A stretch of 15,899 nucleotides of DNA, from the NCBI GenBank assembly GCA_002294045.1, contig DBEP01000003.1:528-16426 (forward strand), in the 5' to 3' direction. The stretch's first letter is position 1. Each line of letters opens with the position of its first letter. Shown piece after piece: positions 7,403-14,187 of this stretch. The notes under the pieces were generated by a model. The model was not told the DNA's origin. It searched no databases and saw only the letters and a program-made list of their open reading frames with translations. The position numbers were made by a program, and so were the translations under genes. The stretch comes from Lachnoclostridium sp. UBA903. GTDB lineage: Bacteria; Bacillota; Clostridia; Lachnospirales; Lachnospiraceae.

Positions 7403-8791
7403 TTATTCCTTCACAGTGGTTTCTGCCGCGTCTGTTGTTTCCGCTGCTGAATCTGCCGGTCCGGCCGCTTTGGGTGCTTCTGCTGCTTCCGTTATTTCGG
7501 CCGCCTTAGGTGCCTCTGCTGCCGGTTCCGCTGTTTCAGCCGCCTTGGGTGCCTCTGCTGCCGGTTCCGCTGTTTCAGCCGCCTTGGGTACCTCTGCTGC
7601 CGGTTCCGCTGTTTCAGCCGCCTTGGGTGCCTCTTCTGCCGGTTCCGCTGTTTTGGCCGCCTTGGGTGCTTCCGCTGCTTTTTCGACAGCTTCTTCTGTC
7701 TTAGCTGCTTCTGCCCTTGCAGCTTCCGCTTTTTCCGTTGCATCATCCATTGCTTTTACACTTAAACTGATTTTCTTTTCCTCGTGATTAAAATCAACCA
7801 CCTTTGCAGTTATTTCCTGTCCTGTTTTGAGTACGTCGGACGGCTTATCCACATGCTCCTTCGAAATTTGGGAAACATGAAGTAAAGCATCCACGCCTGG
7901 TTCCAGTTCAATAAACGCCCCAAAATCAGTCATACGGGCAACTTTACCGGTAATGATATTGCCGACAGCATATTTTTCACCTGCTTTGAGCCATGGATTT
8001 TCATCTTCAAATTTTAAACTGAGAGCAATTTTTTCTCCCTGGATATCTTTAATAAGAACTTTAATTGAGTCCCCTACCTTGAATACTTTCTTAGGATTCT
8101 CTACCCTGCCCCAGGACATTTCAGATATATGAAGAAGGCCGTCAGCACCGCCAAGATCGATAAACGCACCGAAATCGGTAACATTTTTAATGATACCTTC
8201 CACCGTCATTCCAACGCTGATTCGTTCAAATAATTCTTTCTGCATCGCCTGTTTTTTTGCAACAATTAACTGCTTGCGGTCACCGATAATCCTTCTCTTT
8301 TTGGGATTGAATTCCGTAATAACAAATTCAATTTCCTGTCCTGCATATTTAGCCAGATTTTTTTCATATCCGTCGGATACCAGGCTTGCAGGTATAAAAA
8401 TTCTGGTTTCATCAATAATAACACTTAAACCGCCTTCCAATACGGCAGCAACTTTTGCTTTTAATACTTCTTTATTGTTGAAAGCTTCTTCCAACTTTTT
8501 GCTTCCCTTTTCGGCAGCTAATCTCTTATAAGTTAAAAGGACTTGTCCTTCCCCGTCATTAACTTTTAATACTTTAGCCTGCATTACATCGCCTTCATTA
8601 ACGAGTGTAGTTAAATCAGCATTTGGTGTGTTGGTATATTCACTTCTGGTAATGATACCGTCTGCCTTGTAGCCTATATTTAATACGATTTCGTCTTCTT
8701 TTACACGTATTACAGTGCCCTCAACTACCTCTCCGTTTTGTATTGTTTTAAATGATTCCTCCAATAATTGTTCAAAACTCATTTCTGACAT
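7403..8791 (-). CDS. rpsA: S1 RNA-binding domain protein, ribosomal protein S1 homologue with Ala/Pro-rich tail
   Basis: S1-type proteins bind single-stranded RNA and help mRNA engage the 30S subunit; Firmicutes forms have fewer domains than the six of E. coli S1, and their ribosomal role is less certain. The 462-residue protein has four S1 OB folds at about residues 18-90, 107-174, 193-261 and 278-347. The third and fourth carry the classic TDFGAFI and GLLHIS/ALLHVS motifs; the first two are more divergent. Residues 350-462 are a low-complexity Ala/Glu/Pro/Thr/Lys tail with repeats of the form APKAAETAEPAAE, likely disordered. The ATG at 8791 lies inside the end of ispH, with an AAGGAGG site 10 bases upstream that also lies within ispH coding sequence, so translational coupling is likely. 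Bacillus YpfD is the obvious comparison. The symbol rpsA follows homology only. Confidence 0.9.
   Translation of the reverse strand: MSEMSFEQLLEESFKTIQNGEVVEGTVIRVKEDEIVLNIGYKADGIITRSEYTNTPNADLTTLVNEGDVMQAKVLKVNDGEGQVLLTYKRLAAEKGSKKLEEAFNNKEVLKAKVAAVLEGGLSVIIDETRIFIPASLVSDGYEKNLAKYAGQEIEFVITEFNPKKRRIIGDRKQLIVAKKQAMQKELFERISVGMTVEGIIKNVTDFGAFIDLGGADGLLHISEMSWGRVENPKKVFKVGDSIKVLIKDIQGEKIALSLKFEDENPWLKAGEKYAVGNIITGKVARMTDFGAFIELEPGVDALLHVSQISKEHVDKPSDVLKTGQEITAKVVDFNHEEKKISLSVKAMDDATEKAEAARAEAAKTEEAVEKAAEAPKAAKTAEPAEEAPKAAETAEPAAEVPKAAETAEPAAEAPKAAETAEPAAEAPKAAEITEAAEAPKAAGPADSAAETTDAAETTVKE
7465..7678 (-). repeat. 39-base tandem repeat encoding the S1 protein tail
   Basis: Four contiguous 39-base units start at 7501, 7540, 7579 and 7618 and end at 7656. 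Units 1 and 2 differ at one base, as do units 2 and 3, while unit 4 differs from unit 2 at three. A degenerate 36-base copy (7465-7500) and a partial copy (7657-7678) flank them. Each unit encodes 13 residues, so changes in copy number keep the S1 gene in frame. The near-identity at synonymous positions indicates recent duplication or homogenisation. Confidence 0.95.
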
Positions 8792-9621
8792 GCGGTATGA
8801 ACCTCCTTGATAATATTGTTTGGGGTGGATGCCCCTGCTGTAATACCTACGCTACGAAAAGATTTGAGTTCTTCCAAATCCAGGTCTCTAAGTGTCTGTA
8901 TATAGTAAGTATTTTTACATTCTAATTTAGATATTTCGTAAAGCTTCCTGGTATTCGAACTATGCAAACCGCCGATTATAATCATAGCGTCAGAATCCTT
9001 AGCAAGCTTTCTTGCCTCCGTTTGACGCTCTTCGGTAGCATTACATATCGTATTTAAAACAATTATATCATAACCCTTTTTTGATATAATTTCAACTAAA
9101 TCTTGAAAATTCTTGTAATTAAATGTCGTTTGAGATATAATGCATATCTTTTGTTCAACAGATATATTTAAGTTTTCCGCCTGGTCGGTGTTTTCAATTA
9201 TTGTATAATTATTCATACACCATCCTACGATTCCTTCCACTTCTGGATGATTGTTATTTCCTACTATGATAATATGACGCCCGGAATCACTTTGTTCTTT
9301 TACTATTTTATGGATTTTAATTACATAAGGACAGGTTGCGTCAACAATTTTTAATCCCTGTGTTTCAATGATATCATAGACTTCTTTGGATACTCCGTGA
9401 GAACGTATAATTATTGTACCCTCCGCAATGGTTTTTAATTCTTCTGTTGTATGAATCACTCCAACACCTTTCGCAGCCAAATCCGCTACAACTTCCTCAT
9501 TATGGATAATAGGTCCGTAGGTATAAACCTTACCGCCTTTTTTAATTTCCTCATATACCATATCTACTGCACGCTTTACGCCAAAACAAAATCCGGCAGT
9601 CTTAGCAAGTTCCACATTCAT
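8779..9621 (-). CDS. ispH: 4-hydroxy-3-methylbut-2-enyl diphosphate reductase
   Basis: IspH (LytB) is an iron-sulfur enzyme that reduces HMBPP to isopentenyl and dimethylallyl diphosphate, the last step of the MEP isoprenoid pathway. From the ATG at 9621 the protein has 280 residues. The three cluster cysteines are C12 (AGFCFGVKRAV), C97 (DATCPYV) and C193 (NTICNAT). The substrate and proton-relay region NNNHPEVEG is at about 122-130, and the family ending GASTPNNIIKEV is intact. An alternative in-frame ATG at 9633 adds four residues. I prefer 9621 because homologues start close to the LAKTAGFCFGV motif and GGTG lies 5 bases upstream, although neither start has a strong ribosome binding site. 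An 8-bp hairpin sits just upstream. The gene overlaps the S1 gene by 13 bases in another frame. Confidence 0.96.
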   Translation of the reverse strand: MNVELAKTAGFCFGVKRAVDMVYEEIKKGGKVYTYGPIIHNEEVVADLAAKGVGVIHTTEELKTIAEGTIIIRSHGVSKEVYDIIETQGLKIVDATCPYVIKIHKIVKEQSDSGRHIIIVGNNNHPEVEGIVGWCMNNYTIIENTDQAENLNISVEQKICIISQTTFNYKNFQDLVEIISKKGYDIIVLNTICNATEERQTEARKLAKDSDAMIIIGGLHSSNTRKLYEISKLECKNTYYIQTLRDLDLEELKSFRSVGITAGASTPNNIIKEVHTACQK

Positions 9622-9641
9622 AATAACACCCATTGCATATC

Positions 9642-9659
9642 ACATCTGCTTGCAGATGT
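9642..9659 (-). promoter_or_regulatory. Perfect hairpin in the ispH leader
   Basis: ACATCTGC and GCAGATGT form a perfect 8-bp inverted repeat separated by two bases, in the leader just before ispH. It ends 20 bases before the preferred ATG at 9621 and 8 bases before the alternative ATG at 9633. There is no T-tract after it, so it is not a terminator. It could be an operator or an RNA structure that affects translation initiation. This role is inferred from position only. Confidence 0.3.
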
Positions 9660-9668
9660 AATACTGCC

Positions 9669-9735
9669 AAAAATAAAAAGGTTGAAAGAATCCGTATTCG
9701 GCAGACCTTTCTAAATTTAAATTTTCTTTCAACCT
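9669..9735 (-). terminator. Intrinsic terminator after cmk
   Basis: A perfect 12-bp inverted repeat, AGGTTGAAAGAA (9724-9735) and TTCTTTCAACCT (9679-9690), is followed in the minus-strand transcript by UUUU, A and UUUUU (down to 9669). The first arm includes the end of the cmk reading frame and its TGA stop at 9729-9731. The 33-base loop is long, and the stem is AT-rich with few GC pairs, but stem, position and U-tract together fit a Rho-independent terminator. It implies that ispH has its own promoter or depends on read-through. Confidence 0.7.
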
Positions 9736-10412
9736 AATTCTCCGCTGCATTTTTCTTTGAATAATAAAATGATTTTATCAACTACTTCATCAATTGTCAA
9801 ATTGGAAGAATCAACAAGTACGGCATCTTCTGCCTGCCTTAACGGAGAATTTTCACGGTTCATGTCCTGGAAATCACGTTTTACAATATCCGCTTCTATT
9901 TCACTCCTGTCACTGGAAATACCTTTATTCTCAAGCTCCTTCCATCTTCTTAGTGCCCGTTCCTTTGAGCTGGCGGTTAGATAAACCTTTAAATCGGCAT
10001 CCGGCAGCACTACGGTACCAATATCTCTTCCATCCATAATAACATTGGAGGTTGCAGCCAGATTTTTCTGCAGTTGCACCATCTTTGTCCGCACGGCATT
10101 ACATTTTGCAACCGCAGAAGCCATTTTCCCGACTTCTTCCGTCCGGATCTGACCGGTAACATTTTCACCGTTTAAAATTACCTGCTGCTCGCCATCTATG
10201 TATTCAATTGTTATCTCAGCCTGATTGCAGGCTTTTGATATCTTCCCTTCGTCTTCGGCAAAAATTTCCTGCCTTAGCATAAATAAAGCCATAGCCCTGT
10301 ACATTGCTCCGGTATCTACATAAATATACTCCAATTTTTTTGCCACCCTTTTTGCTATTGTGCTTTTGCCGGCGCCTGCCGGGCCGTCAATAGCAATATT
10401 ATAATTATCCAT
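9729..10412 (-). CDS. cmk: (d)CMP kinase
   Basis: Cytidylate kinase phosphorylates CMP and dCMP with ATP in pyrimidine nucleotide salvage and synthesis in the cytosol. The 227-residue protein has the normal length. The P-loop GPAGAGKS is at residues 10-17, followed by VDTGAMYRA, the nucleotide-monophosphate binding element of the family. MDGRDIGTVVLPDADLKVYLTAS and RRWKELENKG cover the CMP-binding and lid regions. The ATG at 10412 follows AGGAGG with 6 bases of spacing; an out-of-frame ATG lies inside the spacer. It is 121 bases downstream of the flavoprotein gene. In related clostridia cmk commonly precedes plsC, ispH and an S1 gene; here plsC is missing and a terminator separates cmk from ispH. 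Confidence 0.97.
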   Translation of the reverse strand: MDNYNIAIDGPAGAGKSTIAKRVAKKLEYIYVDTGAMYRAMALFMLRQEIFAEDEGKISKACNQAEITIEYIDGEQQVILNGENVTGQIRTEEVGKMASAVAKCNAVRTKMVQLQKNLAATSNVIMDGRDIGTVVLPDADLKVYLTASSKERALRRWKELENKGISSDRSEIEADIVKRDFQDMNRENSPLRQAEDAVLVDSSNLTIDEVVDKIILLFKEKCSGELG

Positions 10413-10475
10413 TCATGTCCTCCTGATGGGTGCGTTTACGTTATGTTTATCTTATTCCTGTTTAAAACAGAAAAT

Positions 10476-10504
10476 TGTATATCAGATATAAATACGGCTA
10501 ACAA
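10476..10504 (-). promoter_or_regulatory. Possible promoter upstream of cmk
   Basis: On the minus strand TTGTTA (10499-10504) is separated by 17 bases from TATACA (10476-10481), and TGA just before the latter gives an extended -10. Each hexamer matches consensus at four of six positions. It lies in the 121-base gap between the flavoprotein gene and cmk, leaving a leader of about 60 bases. A small inverted repeat, CTGTT/AACAG, follows in the leader. Confidence 0.35.
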
Positions 10505-10533
10505 AACCTCTGATTTGGCTGATGTTACGTATC

Positions 10534-11775
10534 TTATACGGCATTGCCCGCAGAATAAGCAGTTGACCAGGCAATCTGAAGATTAAAACCGCCGGTTAAA
10601 GCGTCCACATCCAGGACTTCCCCGGCAAAAAACACATGGGGGATTAATTTGGATTCCATTGTGGACGGATTTATTTCCCGGACCCGTATTCCCCCTTTTG
10701 TTATTACTGCTTCATTATAGTCCCCGGGCCGCGTTATACGGAGTTCAAATCCCTTTAGCAAATTTACCAGCCGGTTTCTTTCTTCCCTTGTAATTAAATT
10801 AACTTTTTTTTCCGGGTCAATATTGCTTAATGCTATTATAACTTGAATCAGCTTACGTGGCAATAGCTGATCCAGCGCATTCTTATATTGTTTATTGCTA
10901 AATTCATCAAAATCCCTTAAAATTCTGGCGTCCAGCTGTTCCTTAGACAAGGCGGGCTTTAAATCAATGGAAAGCAATAAATCCTTCTCCATATAAGGAA
11001 TACAGTAACTGCTGGCACTTAAAATAACCGGGCCGCTTACACCAAAATGGGTAAAAAGCAATTCACCGAAATCCGAATAAATCTCTTTCTTTCCGGAAGT
11101 TACCTTAATATGAATATTTTTCAGGGACAATCCCTGGAGTTCTTTTACCGTATCAAGTTCCGCCACGTTCATGGGCACCAGGGAAGGATACAGTTTTGTC
11201 ACGTTATGCCCCATATTTTTCGCAAACCGGTAGCCGTCGCCGGTAGAACCGGTGGCCGGATAAGATAATCCGCCGGTTGCTATGATAACCTTATCCCCGT
11301 ATATTATTTCAGAGTTCCTTTTAAGTTTTACTCCCTGAAAACACTTATCCTTAAACACGATTTCGGCGGCTTCGCTGCCATACCTGATATCCACGTTCTG
11401 ATGCTTTAATTCTTTCAGCAGAACGGCCAGGACATCGGAGGATTTATCCGACTGGGGAAATACGCGGTTCCCTCGTTCAATTTTCGTTTTTAATCCTATA
11501 CCTTCAAAAAAATTAATAACATCAAAATTACTACAGGCATAAAATGAACTATACATAAATTTAGGATTGGTAACCACATTCTGAAACAGCCCGTCCATAT
11601 CACAGGAATTGGTCATATTACACCTTCCTTTTCCCGTTATATATAACTTTTTACCCAGTTTTTCATTTTTTTCCAATAAAATTACCTGGTTGCCTTTTCT
11701 GGCTGCAAATATGGAAGCAAACATACCGGCAGCACCGCCGCCTATAACAATAATATTATTTTTATCCGGATTCAC
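10534..11775 (-). CDS. HI0933/YhiN-family NAD(P)/FAD-dependent oxidoreductase
   Basis: This is a 413-residue soluble flavoprotein of the HI0933 family (E. coli YhiN; BaiN of bile-acid-metabolising clostridia belongs to the same family). The dinucleotide-binding motif IGGGAAGMFAS starts at residue 11 and is followed by LLEKNEKLGKKLYITGKGRCNMTNS, the family hallmark. A second signature is ATGGLSYPATGSTGDGY in the middle. The C-terminal FAD-contacting segment GEVLDVDALTGGFNLQIAWSTAYSAG is also family-typical. The start is a GTG at 11775 with a GGGAGGTG site 6 bases upstream. Substrate and physiological role are not known from sequence. Family membership does not by itself indicate bile acid reduction, and no bai gene is nearby. 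It may be co-transcribed with cmk, although a candidate promoter lies between them. Confidence 0.9.
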   Translation of the reverse strand: MNPDKNNIIVIGGGAAGMFASIFAARKGNQVILLEKNEKLGKKLYITGKGRCNMTNSCDMDGLFQNVVTNPKFMYSSFYACSNFDVINFFEGIGLKTKIERGNRVFPQSDKSSDVLAVLLKELKHQNVDIRYGSEAAEIVFKDKCFQGVKLKRNSEIIYGDKVIIATGGLSYPATGSTGDGYRFAKNMGHNVTKLYPSLVPMNVAELDTVKELQGLSLKNIHIKVTSGKKEIYSDFGELLFTHFGVSGPVILSASSYCIPYMEKDLLLSIDLKPALSKEQLDARILRDFDEFSNKQYKNALDQLLPRKLIQVIIALSNIDPEKKVNLITREERNRLVNLLKGFELRITRPGDYNEAVITKGGIRVREINPSTMESKLIPHVFFAGEVLDVDALTGGFNLQIAWSTAYSAGNAV

Positions 11776-11808
11776 GGCTTCACCTCCCGGGTTTTAATTT
11801 TTTATTAA

Positions 11809-11871
11809 TACAAGGAAAGAATTCCAACTCTTACTGGAATAAGAATCAGAATTCTTCCGTTATTGCTTGTA
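11809..11871. repeat. Long imperfect palindrome upstream of the flavoprotein gene
   Basis: Nested inverted repeats fold this 63-base stretch into one long hairpin. The outer arms are TACAAG/CTTGTA (11809-11814, 11866-11871), the middle arms GGAAAGAATTC/GAATTCTTCC (one bulged base), and an inner TCTTA/TAAGA stem lies near the tip. No T-tract follows in either direction, so it is not a clear terminator. It lies 34 bases before the flavoprotein GTG start, and could be a leader structure or part of a small repeat element. Confidence 0.5.
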
Positions 11872-11983
11872 AATACATTATCAATATATAAGATGCTTTC
11901 CCACTGATTACTTATCAGGAATAGGATATCCTTCCTTATTATGAAATATAACGAAAGCGATGAATAAATTACAATCCTGCCCG

Positions 11984-12030
11984 GAGTGTGTTTGAAAAAA
12001 TCATTGCATAAACATTTTTCAAGCACACTC
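11984..12030. repeat. Inverted repeat with GAGTGTG/CACACTC ends
   Basis: The 16-base arms GAGTGTGTTTGAAAAA (11984-11999) and TTTTTCAAGCACACTC (12015-12030) pair with one mismatch around a 15-base loop. The element lies 7 bases after the stop of the GerM-like gene. Its transcript forms a long AT-rich hairpin, but the following minus-strand bases are CGGGCAGG, not a U-tract, so it is not a standard intrinsic terminator. The discrete, nearly symmetrical ends resemble dispersed palindromic repeats. Only one copy is visible in this window. Confidence 0.6.
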
Positions 12031-12037
12031 TAATAAT

Positions 12038-12697
12038 TTATTTTGTTTTACTGTTATTTAAATATACTTCATTCAGGCCAAATAAAAAATGACCTGAGGA
12101 ATAAGCCTTGCCTTCCGCTCTGAAAATAACTTTCGGATACTCCTCCAGATTATCTACCAGGCTTTGTGCAATTGCATCCAGTATGGTTTTCTCCAAGCCG
12201 CTTCCTACATTTACCAATGGCGGCTGGTCGGATTGAAAACTAACAATTACGGTATCTTTTTCTGCAGTAACCTCCTCAATACCAATCATAACCAGCCTGT
12301 CGGCCAGGGAGTCCTGAACCAGATCCAGAATTAACTGAGGTGTAATCTCGCTGTCTTCCGGAACTAAAGCTACTACGGACTCAACACCCTGGGTGGTTTC
12401 ATTTACGGTATAGATGGAGATTTCTTTGGTTGCTACAGGTTTCACCGTTTCGGAATCCGAATCCTTTGAATCCGTATCCGCTGTCTCGTCTTCCTTTGTA
12501 AATAAAGTTTCCTGCTCTTTACCTTCCTCCGTAAAGACATCCTCACCTGCCGTCTGGCTCTGCATTTCGGTCTGATTACCATCATTATTTGTATTATCTG
12601 AAATTTGCTTGTCTGATTTTAAACTGCAGCCGTTTACCGCTAAAAGCAGTGAAATAGTTGCAATGAAACAAAAGCGTTTTATATTTCTATTATTCAT
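12038..12697 (-). CDS. GerMN-domain lipoprotein (GerM-like)
   Basis: A probable membrane-anchored lipoprotein of 219 residues. The N-terminus has basic residues, a hydrophobic stretch and a lipobox-like AVNGC, giving lipidation at C24 and an extracytoplasmic location. Residues about 25-90 are a hydrophilic, acidic Ser/Thr/Asp/Glu/Lys linker. Residues about 95-210 resemble a GerMN domain, with the VALVPEDSEI strand, VTAEKDTVIVSFQSD, and the helix and strand DAIAQSLVDNLEEYPKVIFRAEGKA. GerMN proteins include sporulation/germination factor GerM and LpqB-type lipoproteins; the domain's exact function is not settled. I chose the ATG at 12697 because AGGAG lies 8 bases upstream, while the in-frame GTG at 12706 is inside that site. 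It occupies the place after cinA where recA lies in Bacillus. The domain assignment is by eye and moderately sure; the lipoprotein call is firmer. Confidence 0.75.
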   Translation of the reverse strand: MNNRNIKRFCFIATISLLLAVNGCSLKSDKQISDNTNNDGNQTEMQSQTAGEDVFTEEGKEQETLFTKEDETADTDSKDSDSETVKPVATKEISIYTVNETTQGVESVVALVPEDSEITPQLILDLVQDSLADRLVMIGIEEVTAEKDTVIVSFQSDQPPLVNVGSGLEKTILDAIAQSLVDNLEEYPKVIFRAEGKAYSSGHFLFGLNEVYLNNSKTK

Positions 12698-12812
12698 AAC
12701 AATCACTCCTGACTTTAAATACCGGTTACCTTAGCATTTTATAAACTTATAATATGTTGTAACTATGTCATTTTTATGTTAAAACATGGGTAATTTAAAG
12801 GCTGTTTATCAA

Positions 12813-12841
12813 ATTTTAAAATCAGCCGGTGCTTTCGTAAA
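12813..12841 (-). promoter_or_regulatory. Possible promoter upstream of the GerM-like gene
   Basis: In the 188-base gap after cinA, minus-strand TTTACG (12836-12841) lies 17 bases before TAAAAT (12813-12818). The matches to sigma-A consensus are 4 of 6 and 5 of 6. The leader would be about 110 bases. A GGCTG/CAGCC inverted repeat (12800-12827) overlaps the -10, but its 18-base loop and lack of a U-run make it a poor terminator for cinA. Confidence 0.35.
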
Positions 12842-12885
12842 TCATTATGGATTGTTAATGAATCTTTCTGACAGACAGCATGTCT

Positions 12886-14175
12886 TTAACTTCCAAATTC
12901 TTCTATTATTGCATTTCTTAATAAATCCAGGGCATAAATAACCGTATAATCCCTTATTTTTTGTCGGCTGCCTTTTAATTTGTACTCTTTAATTCTGAGT
13001 TTGTCATTTAAAGTACATGCAATATATACAAGTCCTACTGGTTTTTCTTCCGTTCCGCCGTCCGGTCCCGCTATCCCGGTTACGGCCAGGGAAGCTTTGC
13101 TGCCGGATGCGGCGGCGGCCCCGAATGCCATTTCGGCTGCCGTTTCTTTGCTGACAGCTCCGTAATCTATAAGGGTTTGTTTCCTTACCTTTAAATACTT
13201 CTGCTTTGCTTCGTTGGAATACGTAATAAACCCTTCCCCAAAAACAGCGGAAGCACCCGGCACGTTCACAATTTTTCCGGCTATTAAGCCTCCGGTGCAG
13301 GATTCGGCCGTAGCCAGCATGATATGATATTTCGCCAGCAATGAAACTACCACATCTTCCAGATTTTCTTTCTCATTGGTCGTGTAAATTGCCGTAGAAA
13401 AACGTTTTTTTAATTCATCCGCCACAGGTTTTACAAGGAGCTTACCATTTTTTATACTATCAGATGCAGCCGTCACCCTTAAATGTACTTCACCGCTTTT
13501 TGCATAAGTGGCTATGGTTGGATTAGACTGTACCGCAATTATATCCTGTATCATGGTTTCCGCTTTGCTTTCCCCAATCCCGCATACCTTAATCATTTCC
13601 GAATAGAAAATTCCAGGCTGCAGCTTACTTAAAAAAGGTGCAATTTCATTTTCAAACATGGGAATCAGTTCATTGGGAGGTCCCGGAAGCAAAATAACAA
13701 CTTTGTTCACGTAAGGCGGTCGGCCGGCTGTCCTGCCTCCGTCTTCTTCTGTCTTGACTATCAGTCCCGGCGCCGTACCATTATGATTATCTACAACGGT
13801 AGAACCCTCTATTATTAAAGCCTGTTTCCAGTTGTTTTCCGTAATATCGTTTATATTTCTGCCCTTAAAATAACTTTTTATTCTTTCTTTGGTACGGGGG
13901 TCCTCTGCCAGCTTTCTCTGCAGAACCTTTGCAGTTACCTCCTTGGTCAAATCATCCTGGGTGGGCCCCAATCCCCCGGTTAAAATTACAATGTCCGAAC
14001 GGGACAAGGCCAAAGACAGGGTCTGCGTCAGTCTTTCTTCATTATCCCCGACCGAAACCTGATAATAATTTGAAATACCGAGCTCCGCGCATTTTACCGC
14101 CAGATAATTGGCATTGGTATTAACTATGTTGCCAAGTAAAATCTCCGTACCGACACTGATAAATTCTGCTACCAT
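12886..14175 (-). CDS. cinA: CinA-family protein: MoCF-like domain plus nicotinamide-nucleotide amidase domain
   Basis: CinA proteins join an N-terminal MoCF/COG1058 domain, linked to ADP-ribose pyrophosphatase activity, with a C-terminal PncC domain that deamidates nicotinamide mononucleotide in NAD recycling. Both are present in this 429-residue protein. The N-domain starts MVAEFISVGTEILLGNIVNTN and has GGLGPTQDDLTKE at 67-79 and VVILLPGPPNEL at 159-170. The C-domain has TAESCTGGLIAGK at 289-301 and VTGIAGPDGGTEEKPVG at 365-381. Residues about 141-157, between NGTAPG and the PGPP strand, are a polar stretch that looks longer than in typical homologues. The ATG at 14175 follows GGGAGG with 6 bases of spacing and begins 12 bases after pgsA stops, so the two are probably co-transcribed. 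The competence link in the name comes from Streptococcus and is not implied here, since recA does not follow. Confidence 0.95.
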   Translation of the reverse strand: MVAEFISVGTEILLGNIVNTNANYLAVKCAELGISNYYQVSVGDNEERLTQTLSLALSRSDIVILTGGLGPTQDDLTKEVTAKVLQRKLAEDPRTKERIKSYFKGRNINDITENNWKQALIIEGSTVVDNHNGTAPGLIVKTEEDGGRTAGRPPYVNKVVILLPGPPNELIPMFENEIAPFLSKLQPGIFYSEMIKVCGIGESKAETMIQDIIAVQSNPTIATYAKSGEVHLRVTAASDSIKNGKLLVKPVADELKKRFSTAIYTTNEKENLEDVVVSLLAKYHIMLATAESCTGGLIAGKIVNVPGASAVFGEGFITYSNEAKQKYLKVRKQTLIDYGAVSKETAAEMAFGAAAASGSKASLAVTGIAGPDGGTEEKPVGLVYIACTLNDKLRIKEYKLKGSRQKIRDYTVIYALDLLRNAIIEEFGS

Positions 14176-14187
14176 GTTATGCCTCCC

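Noticed and set aside
7416..7787. Long open frames on both strands across the S1 tail repeats
   Set aside because: The 39-base unit is a multiple of three, so a stop-free unit stays open in every copy. The products are simple low-complexity repeats without start signals, while the S1 frame is continuous with four clear S1 domains.
10534..11775. Flavoprotein as a bile acid reductase (BaiN)
   Set aside because: The family is widespread and mostly of unknown role, and no bai genes are near, so only the family name is supported.
11805..12026. Open frame of 73 codons on the minus strand between the GerM-like gene and the flavoprotein gene
   Set aside because: It starts with a GTG inside the first palindrome, has no ribosome binding site, runs through the second palindrome and shows no recognisable motif. 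It is better explained as a chance frame through structured DNA, although a decayed gene fragment cannot be excluded.
12800..12827. GGCTG/CAGCC inverted repeat as terminator of cinA
   Set aside because: Five pairs around an 18-base AT loop, followed only by UUUAAAUU, is too weak for a confident terminator call.
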